Source: Lentzea albidocapillata subsp. violacea
GTDB lineage: Bacteria; Actinomycetota; Actinomycetes; Mycobacteriales; Pseudonocardiaceae
Direction of reading: 5' to 3'
DNA length: 64,000 nucleotides
Assembly: GCF_900100275.1 (NCBI RefSeq)
Contig: NZ_FNET01000021.1
Location: 1 to 64,000, forward strand
Shown: positions 57,333 to 64,000 of the stretch, piece after piece
Layout: each line of letters opens with the position of its first letter
Numbering within the stretch: position 1 is the first letter of the stretch
Notes under the pieces: generated by a model
Seen by the model: only the letters and a program-made list of their open reading frames with translations
What the model was told of the DNA's origin: nothing
The model's database searches: none
Translations under genes and position numbers: made by a program

Positions 57333-58490
57333 TCAGAACATCGCGCGCTTCAACGCGGGCACGGCGCTCGCGGTCCTGAGCACGGTCCTGAAGATCGTCC
57401 GCGCGACCGGGCCACCGTCGGCGAACTGCCGCGCGGCCTTGAGCGAGTCACGCACGGCCGCGAAGCCGTAGTCGTACATCTCCTTCTCGTACCTGGCGAT
57501 GGCGTCACCACCTTCGGCGATGCACCGCGCGAGCAGTTGTGCGTCCCTGAGCGCGATGTTCGCCCCGATGCCCCTCATCGGCGTCATCGCGTGGACGGCG
57601 TCGCCGAGCAACGTGACGTTCGTCGGCTGCCAGCGTTCGATCGGCCTGGACGACCGGATGCGCCACTCGCTGATCGTCTCGGCGGGCGAGGCCGCGACGA
57701 TCCTGGTCAGCTCGGGGCTCCACCGCGCGATCCTGGCGAGCACCTCGCGTTGCAGGTCCTGTCCATCGTGGACGGTCAGGTCCATGGCCGCGTAGGCCCA
57801 CATCAGGTACGGACGGACGTTGTCGAACAACAGACCGTCGTCGTCGGTCACGCCGAGCCCGTCGTGCGCGGCCAGGAACATGCCGGCCCGCGATGTCGGG
57901 ATGATCGTGTTGGCCCTGTCGACCAACTCCCGCGGCACCCAGTCGTTGTCGTCGAGGAACAGCTTCCCCGCGATCGCCGTGACGCCGATCTTCTCCGTGC
58001 CCGCGTGCGGCAGGTACTGCGCGCGCACCCGTGACCGGATGCCGTCCGCTCCGACCAGCACGTCGCAGGACTCGGCCGTGCCGTCCTCGAAGTACAGCTT
58101 GACGTCGTCGCCTTGCTCGTAGCGCTCGAACCGCCTGCCGAACCGGACGTCCAGCCCGTCGAGCAGCACCTGCCGGAGCGTGATCCGGCTGGCCGAGTAG
58201 TGCTTCTCCTCGTCCGGATCGAGCACCAGCAGCGGCTTGAGCTGCTCGGTCAGGAACCCGAACCCGTTGCCGTCCGTCCCCGCGCTCCGTTCGAACCGCT
58301 CCCAGTTCGCCGCGGGTAAGCACTCCTTCAAGGCAGCGGCACCGTGCGGATTGATGTGCACCCGGTACCCCTGCAGGCGATCCGTGCGCGAGAGGTCGCG
58401 CTCGTACACCGCCACGTCCACGCCGGCCCTGCGCAACCCGTGCGCCAGGCACAGCCCGCCGATTCCCCCACCGATCACTGCGATCCTCAT
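57333..58490 (-). CDS. FAD-dependent monooxygenase (PHBH-like)
   Basis: 385-aa group A flavoprotein hydroxylase. The N-terminal dinucleotide fold IAVIGGGIGGLCLAHGL (GxGxxG at 7-12), the DG motif CDVLVGADGIRSRVR and the FAD ribityl motif LLGDAVHAMTPMRGIGANIAL are all present. Such enzymes hydroxylate aromatic or polyketide substrates with NAD(P)H and oxygen, and relatives inactivate antibiotics such as tetracyclines and rifamycins. ATG at 58490 is used (MRIAVIG); an upstream codon at 58505 overlaps the promoter -10. Divergent from a TetR gene with shared double operators, so it is very likely repressed by it and induced by its substrate. Confidence 0.9.
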   Translation of the reverse strand: MRIAVIGGGIGGLCLAHGLRRAGVDVAVYERDLSRTDRLQGYRVHINPHGAAALKECLPAANWERFERSAGTDGNGFGFLTEQLKPLLVLDPDEEKHYSASRITLRQVLLDGLDVRFGRRFERYEQGDDVKLYFEDGTAESCDVLVGADGIRSRVRAQYLPHAGTEKIGVTAIAGKLFLDDNDWVPRELVDRANTIIPTSRAGMFLAAHDGLGVTDDDGLLFDNVRPYLMWAYAAMDLTVHDGQDLQREVLARIARWSPELTRIVAASPAETISEWRIRSSRPIERWQPTNVTLLGDAVHAMTPMRGIGANIALRDAQLLARCIAEGGDAIARYEKEMYDYGFAAVRDSLKAARQFADGGPVARTIFRTVLRTASAVPALKRAMF

Positions 58491-58498
58491 GCCGGCAA

Positions 58499-58542
58499 GT
58501 TTCAACCGTATGGTTGATTAAGTCAACCCATTGGTTGATAAC
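58499..58542. promoter_or_regulatory. Overlapping divergent promoters with two TetR-type operators
   Basis: Two palindromes, TCAACC-GTAT-GGTTGA (58502-58517) and TCAACC-CATT-GGTTGA (58523-58538), have identical 6-bp arms and centres 21 bp apart. Monooxygenase promoter (minus): TTGACT (58521-58526), 16 bp, TGAAAC (58499-58504). TetR promoter (plus): TTGATT (58514-58519), 17 bp, GATAAC (58537-58542). Both operators cover both promoters, so a bound repressor would shut both. Confidence 0.8.
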
Positions 58543-58565
58543 GACCGGTCGGATACCGTGTCGCC

Positions 58566-59162
58566 GTGGATCAACGCCGCTCTCCCAGCGCCTCGGAACG
58601 CAAGCGCGACCCGGAACGCACGCGGGCCCTGCTCCTGGAGGCGGCCGCGGCGGAGTTCGGCGCGAAGGGATACGCGGCCACGCGCACGACGGACATCGCG
58701 GCACGGGCGGGCGTGAACAAGCAGCTGATCTCGTACTACTTCGGCGGCAAGGAAGGCATCTACAAGGAGCTCGCCACGAGCTGGCACTCGTCCGCCGCCG
58801 AACTCGCGAGCCAGCACCAGGCGCTGGACGAGGTGGTGGCGGGGTTCGTCATGACCACGCTCAGCGACCACGGCCGCATGTGGGCGTGGGCGAACCTGGC
58901 AGGCGACAGCCCACCGACCGACGAGGAGTTCTTCCAGGGCCAGGTGGAGGAGATGCGAGCCCGTCAGGCCGCCGGCGAACTCCCCGCGGGCCTGGACCCC
59001 GCGTTCCTGCTGCTGGCACTGATGGCGGCGGCCTCAGCGCCGTTGACGCTGCGGCAGAGCGCGGGCCAGATCACCGGCGAGGACCCCACCACGCCCGAGT
59101 TCGCCGCGAAGTACGCGGAGCAGCTGGCGATGCTGGTGCGGCACCTGTCTGCGCGAACCTGA
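58566..59162 (+). CDS. TetR-family transcriptional repressor
   Basis: 198 aa. N-terminal DNA-binding domain with TRTTDIAARAGVNKQLISYYFGGKEGIYKEL (helices 2-4, shown as TTDIAARAGV and LISYYF), then a helical ligand-binding domain. GTG start at 58566, about 17 nt after the predicted transcription start. It controls itself and the divergent FAD monooxygenase through the two palindromes at 58502-58538. Typical sensor of the substrate of its neighbouring enzyme. Confidence 0.93.
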   Translation: MDQRRSPSASERKRDPERTRALLLEAAAAEFGAKGYAATRTTDIAARAGVNKQLISYYFGGKEGIYKELATSWHSSAAELASQHQALDEVVAGFVMTTLSDHGRMWAWANLAGDSPPTDEEFFQGQVEEMRARQAAGELPAGLDPAFLLLALMAAASAPLTLRQSAGQITGEDPTTPEFAAKYAEQLAMLVRHLSART

Positions 59163-59197
59163 CTTCATTCGTCCCCGAACTTCGCTACCTTGCGGAG

Positions 59198-60331
59198 ATG
59201 GACGACATGGCGCTCCCCGTCAGCGCGGCGGACAAGCTGTCGTCCGCGATCCAGAAGACGCAGGCCGGGCTGAAGCCCCGGCGCCGCGGCCTGTGGCTGA
59301 CGCTGGCCGTCGCCCTGGTGGTCGTGCTGGTCTCCGGCGGGATCGTGGGATACCGCCTGCTGTTCGCGCCGCTGTACAAGACGGCGTTCCTGATCGACGC
59401 GGCCGGGGGCGACCTGCCGAGCGTCGTCGAGGCGCTGACCGCCGTCGCCGGCAACTCGGGTGAGCGGGACTCCCAGTCGCTGCGCAGTTTCGGCGGCGAG
59501 TGCGGCGCGGAGGACAACACCACCCGGCTCGTCGGATTCGGCACCGGCAACCAGGAGGAGATCGCCGAGGCCGCGCGATCAGTGCGGCAGGGCGCGAAAG
59601 CCACGCTGCAGCGCGGCATCCTCGAGGCGGTCGGCGACTTCACCACCCCTTTGGCGCTGAAGGCCAAGCAGGTCAACAGGATCATCGTCGTCACCCGGCA
59701 CGGCGAGGACGCCTGCGACACCGACAGCGCGTTCGTCCGGGCGCAGATCCGCGATCGGGTGGCCACGGCGGGACTGAAGATCGAGTTCCGGTTCGTCGGC
59801 TACCAGGTCGAGGACACTCGCGGCCTCACCGACCTGGCGGCGTCGTTGCAAACGCAGGAACCGGCCTTCGCGACCTCACCGGACGAGCTGCGCCGCCATC
59901 TGGACTGGTTCGCGAACGTGGAGCCGGTGTTGCGATCGTCGCAGTCGGTCGTCAACGTCCTCAACCCCGCCGTCGAGAAGCTCAACACGGCCACCACCGC
60001 GATCAGGAACGGCCGGTTCGACGTCGCCGACGCCGCCCTGACCGACGCCCGCGACGCCGTCGTCGACCTGGAGATCGAGGACCTCGACAGCCGCATCGGG
60101 TCCTCGGCCGACGCGGTCCGGTTGCGGGACAAGGCTGTCCGGCTGCGCACCTTGCAGACGGAGGTGGTCGCCGCGGCCGGGACGTTGATCGGGTCGGCGC
60201 GGTCCGGAGAGGACCTGACGGACCCGCTGGCCGGCTACTCCAGAGCCGCCGACGCGTACAACGCCGAGGCCGGGACCATGACGAAGGCTCTGACGGACCT
60301 GCGCGCGCTTGGCCCGGGAGGCAGGCGGTGA
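59198..60331 (+). CDS. Membrane-anchored vWA-like protein (copy 1)
   Basis: 377 aa. A cytoplasmic N-terminus of about 30 residues, one membrane helix (about 34-56), then an exported domain resembling von Willebrand A: KTAFLIDAAGGD at strand 1, RIIVVTRHGEDAC and KIEFRFVGYQV later. The MIDAS metal motif DxSxS is degenerate (DAAGGD), so metal binding may be lost. The last 120 residues are a helical tail (about 255-377). ATG at 59198 with GGAG upstream. The stop overlaps the next start (GTGA). A paralogue follows directly. Confidence 0.75.
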   Translation: MDDMALPVSAADKLSSAIQKTQAGLKPRRRGLWLTLAVALVVVLVSGGIVGYRLLFAPLYKTAFLIDAAGGDLPSVVEALTAVAGNSGERDSQSLRSFGGECGAEDNTTRLVGFGTGNQEEIAEAARSVRQGAKATLQRGILEAVGDFTTPLALKAKQVNRIIVVTRHGEDACDTDSAFVRAQIRDRVATAGLKIEFRFVGYQVEDTRGLTDLAASLQTQEPAFATSPDELRRHLDWFANVEPVLRSSQSVVNVLNPAVEKLNTATTAIRNGRFDVADAALTDARDAVVDLEIEDLDSRIGSSADAVRLRDKAVRLRTLQTEVVAAAGTLIGSARSGEDLTDPLAGYSRAADAYNAEAGTMTKALTDLRALGPGGRR

Positions 60332-61515
60332 GGCGCCGGGTCGCGGCGGGAGCCGTGGTGCTGCTGGTGCTGGGCCTGGTGACCGGTGGACTCTGGCTCT
60401 TCCTCACCCCCGGCCATCGCACGACGTTCCTCGTCGACGCGTCCGACTCCCCGGACTTCCGCGAGGTCGCGGACGCGGTAGGGACCGCCGCGGCGAACAT
60501 GGCGACCGGTGACGCGCTGGCGTTGCGCAAGTTCGGCGGCTCGTGCGACTCCCCGGCGACGTCCGAGCTGGTCGCACCGGGCACCGGACAGGCGGGTGAG
60601 ATCGGCGCCGCGGCCCGGGCGATCACCCCGAGCGGCAGGCCGACGGTGCTGAACGGCCTTCTCGCGGCGATCGACGACTTCGCGGGCTTCCGCCCCTTGC
60701 ACGGCAACGAGACGAACCGCATCGTCCTGTTCGCGCACGGCGGCTTGGACATGTGCGGCAAGAGCCTCGACGAGGTCCGCGCGACCGTCGGTGAACGGGC
60801 CGCGCGGGCCCGTGTGACGATCGAGTTCCGGTTCGTCGGGCATCGGCTCACACCCGAGCAGACCAAGGACCTCAACACCATCGCGGCCGCGGCGAACTCC
60901 CGGCAACCACCGCTCCCCGCACTGCCCGATGAGCTCGTCACCACGATGAAGGAGATCTCGGTCCCCTCCGGTCTGGTCGCCGGGCGGCTCAGGGCCCCGT
61001 GCGACGAGGCGACCCCGGAGGTGCTCGCGGCCGCACATCCGCTGGGGCCCGACGTGCGCTACTTCGACATCAGATGCCAGCAGGACCGGTATGTCCTCTC
61101 CACGGCGAACACGACCCCGGCCCGGTTCGACGATCTCGCCGTGCTCTTCGAGTACAAGGACCAGGCTTGGCGGTACCTGCGTTCCGGCACAGTGCTGCCC
61201 TGCCTCTCCATTCCGGCGGAGGTGTGGACGGCGTGGGGCGCGACATGCGAGTTCGAAGCCGTCGTCTGCCGTGACGGCGCCCAGAAGGTCACGGACCTCA
61301 ACGGCGTCGGGTGCACGGCGGCCATCGACATCGCGGACCGCTACCGGGCGGCGACCCAGAGCGGGCAGGCGGAGGGTCAAGGGCTGTTCTGGACCTCAGG
61401 CGAGTGGTCGTGTTCGTGGCCCTACGAGGGCGATCTCGCCCACTTCCAGATACCGCTGAAATGCGTGCGGACGACCGACAACATGGTCGTGCAGCTGGGC
61501 GACTACCAGCGTTAG
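60328..61515 (+). CDS. Membrane-anchored vWA-like protein (copy 2)
   Basis: 395 aa. A short basic start and one membrane helix (about 5-27) precede a vWA-like domain with a complete MIDAS start, FLVDASDSPD (DxSxS), a central Thr (SGRPTVLNGL) and RIVLFAHGGLDMC, then RVTIEFRFVGHRL shared with copy 1. The C-terminal 180 residues contain eight or so cysteines (CDEAT, IRCQQD, LPCLS, TCEFEAVVC, GCTAA, WSCSW, LKCVR), likely disulfide-bonded outside the cell. GTG start at 60328 overlaps the copy 1 stop. Unlike copy 1 it keeps the metal site. The 3' end overlaps the SRPBCC gene. Confidence 0.75.
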   Translation: MRRRVAAGAVVLLVLGLVTGGLWLFLTPGHRTTFLVDASDSPDFREVADAVGTAAANMATGDALALRKFGGSCDSPATSELVAPGTGQAGEIGAAARAITPSGRPTVLNGLLAAIDDFAGFRPLHGNETNRIVLFAHGGLDMCGKSLDEVRATVGERAARARVTIEFRFVGHRLTPEQTKDLNTIAAAANSRQPPLPALPDELVTTMKEISVPSGLVAGRLRAPCDEATPEVLAAAHPLGPDVRYFDIRCQQDRYVLSTANTTPARFDDLAVLFEYKDQAWRYLRSGTVLPCLSIPAEVWTAWGATCEFEAVVCRDGAQKVTDLNGVGCTAAIDIADRYRAATQSGQAEGQGLFWTSGEWSCSWPYEGDLAHFQIPLKCVRTTDNMVVQLGDYQR

Positions 61516-61985
61516 GACTCGCGGCTGGCGGCCTTCTCCTCAAGCGCGGCCTTCAGGCCCTTGAAGCCGCCGCGCATCATCACGTCGTGGTTGCCGCGGA
61601 AGAACGGCTTCGCGATGAGCACCAGGCGCCGCAACAACGCCTTGTTGACCACGACCTCCTGGTCGAACAGGAGATCGGTACCGCCGTCACGGCCGATGAT
61701 CTCCCAGCTCGCATAGCCTTCGAGATCACCGGACAACGTGGCGCGCAGGAGACCGGCCTGCTGGTTGCGAATGCTGTGCCTGACCTGCACGACCAGGTCG
61801 AACGGCAGGAACGACCGGCACCTGAGCTCGCCGGTCTCGTCGTCGATCTTCGTGGCTCTCCGGACCTCGCGCCACCACAGCGGGTAGTTCGCGATGTCGG
61901 ACAGCACCTCGTACACATCAGCGGGGGACGCGTCGACGTGCCACACGCTGCGGAAGCGATAGCGGTTCAGTGACACGGCCACCAT
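61512..61985 (-). CDS. SRPBCC-fold (START/polyketide cyclase-like) protein
   Basis: 157 aa. Helix-grip pattern: VWHVDASPADVYEVLSDIANYPLWW at the start, SWEIIGRDGGTDLLFDQEVVV in the middle, and a long C-terminal helix near FRGNHDVMMRGGFKGLK. The fold binds hydrophobic ligands; specific ligand unknown. ATG at 61985 or 61988; a longer frame to 62024 lacks homology. An inverted repeat lies about 85-110 bp upstream. The 3' end overlaps the vWA-like gene. Confidence 0.8.
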   Translation of the reverse strand: MVAVSLNRYRFRSVWHVDASPADVYEVLSDIANYPLWWREVRRATKIDDETGELRCRSFLPFDLVVQVRHSIRNQQAGLLRATLSGDLEGYASWEIIGRDGGTDLLFDQEVVVNKALLRRLVLIAKPFFRGNHDVMMRGGFKGLKAALEEKAASRES

Positions 61986-62068
61986 CATCCCGGATACCTC
62001 GTCCGGGTGACAGCTCCTGGGCACATCTCACAGCGGACCGGGAATTCCTCACCGGCTGTACTACGGCT

Positions 62069-62094
62069 CTAGTGAGACTCCACTGTCTCACTAG
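62069..62094. promoter_or_regulatory. Perfect 10-bp inverted repeat upstream of the SRPBCC gene
   Basis: CTAGTGAGAC (62069-62078) and GTCTCACTAG (62085-62094) with a 6-bp centre. It sits between the end of the uvrA-coupled small gene (62106) and the SRPBCC start (61985). Its low GC compared with the surroundings favours an operator for the SRPBCC gene; a terminator for the uvrA transcript is the other reading. Confidence 0.55.
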
Positions 62095-62105
62095 GCCGCA
62101 CGAGT

Positions 62106-62287
62106 TCACTTGTCGACTAGATGAGGAAGCCGTTCCAGGGCCCGCAACCAACCGACAGCCGCGACGCGGCGGAGTGCCTGCTCCGACGAGTCGAGCACCT
62201 CAACGAGGCTGAAGGGGTACGCCGTGGGCTCGCCGCGCGACGCCTGAAGGGCGCGCTCGCGGTGGGCCAGCGCATCGAGTGGGATCA

Positions 62288-62291
<4 letters not shown>
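62106..62291 (-). CDS. Small protein translationally coupled to uvrA
   Basis: 61 aa, no recognised family: amphipathic, with [19 protein letters not shown] and a Trp/Leu-rich C-terminal helix ([13 protein letters not shown]). GTG at 62291 overlaps the uvrA stop as GTGA (an ATG follows at 62288), the same coupling used by established operons in this window, which argues it is translated. No membrane helix or metal motif is seen. Function unknown. Confidence 0.5.

Positions 62292-64000
<1,709 letters not shown>

Overview
The window is high-GC actinobacterial DNA with dense operons, frequent GTG starts and 4-nt ATGA/GTGA gene overlaps. Gene content and order point to the Mycobacteriales/Pseudonocardiales side of the phylum, most likely a Pseudonocardiaceae relative such as Lentzea or Saccharothrix; the genus is a guess. 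The conserved genes follow the order known from Mycobacterium tuberculosis (uvrA - infC-rpmI-rplT-tsnR - pheST - argCJBDFR(G)H - mpg - tyrS), read here on the minus strand from right to left, with accessory blocks inserted between them.

Layout, left to right. 1-1.1 kb: 5' third of a 16S rRNA gene (minus) with its leader and promoters. 1.1-11.9 kb: tyrS, a small inserted plus-strand module (membrane protein + TIR-domain protein), then mpg and the arginine operon argC-J-B-D-F-R-(argG remnant)-H. The operon starts from an apparently leaderless argC transcript whose -10 box lies inside ArgR-type half-sites. The argG slot holds only an 88-codon ORF that looks like two fused fragments of ArgG. 11.9-19.6 kb: two tandem histidine kinases with one response regulator, a soluble transhydrogenase (sthA), a secreted protein, an AlkD-like glycosylase and a membrane-anchored protein. 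19.6-31.5 kb: pheST, an Hsp90-like ATPase with a 900-aa TPR partner, an S41 peptidase, then infC-rpmI-rplT-rRNA methyltransferase with a terminator-like attenuator in the infC leader, and a DUF1844 gene.

31.5-62.3 kb is a large accessory block between infC/DUF1844 and uvrA. It contains a coiled-coil/membrane protein pair; a 3,261-residue RHS/YD-repeat polymorphic toxin with a HINT domain and a nucleotidyltransferase-like C-terminal toxin, followed by an overlapping immunity-type gene; two tandem secreted tachylectin-like beta-propeller proteins; and a divergent catabolic cluster (RidA, IclR, PfkB/KDG kinase on minus; D-serine-dehydratase-like PLP enzyme, D-aminoacylase-like deacylase, GntP transporter on plus). 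The catabolic cluster has the enzyme set expected for use of N-acetyl-D-glucosaminate, the C1-oxidised end sugar of chitin, through 2-keto-3-deoxygluconate. Then follow a GH36 alpha-galactosidase, a triple-repeat lipoprotein, a FAD monooxygenase/TetR divergent pair with two perfect-arm operators, two vWA-like membrane proteins, an SRPBCC protein and a small gene coupled to uvrA, which runs off the right edge.

Most interesting: the RHS toxin-immunity locus, the putative oxidised-chitin (GlcNAc1A) cluster, the mini-argG inside the arginine operon, the TIR and Hsp90-TPR modules, and the well-resolved regulatory sites at argC, infC and the TetR/monooxygenase pair. No insertion sequence, tRNA or CRISPR array was seen.
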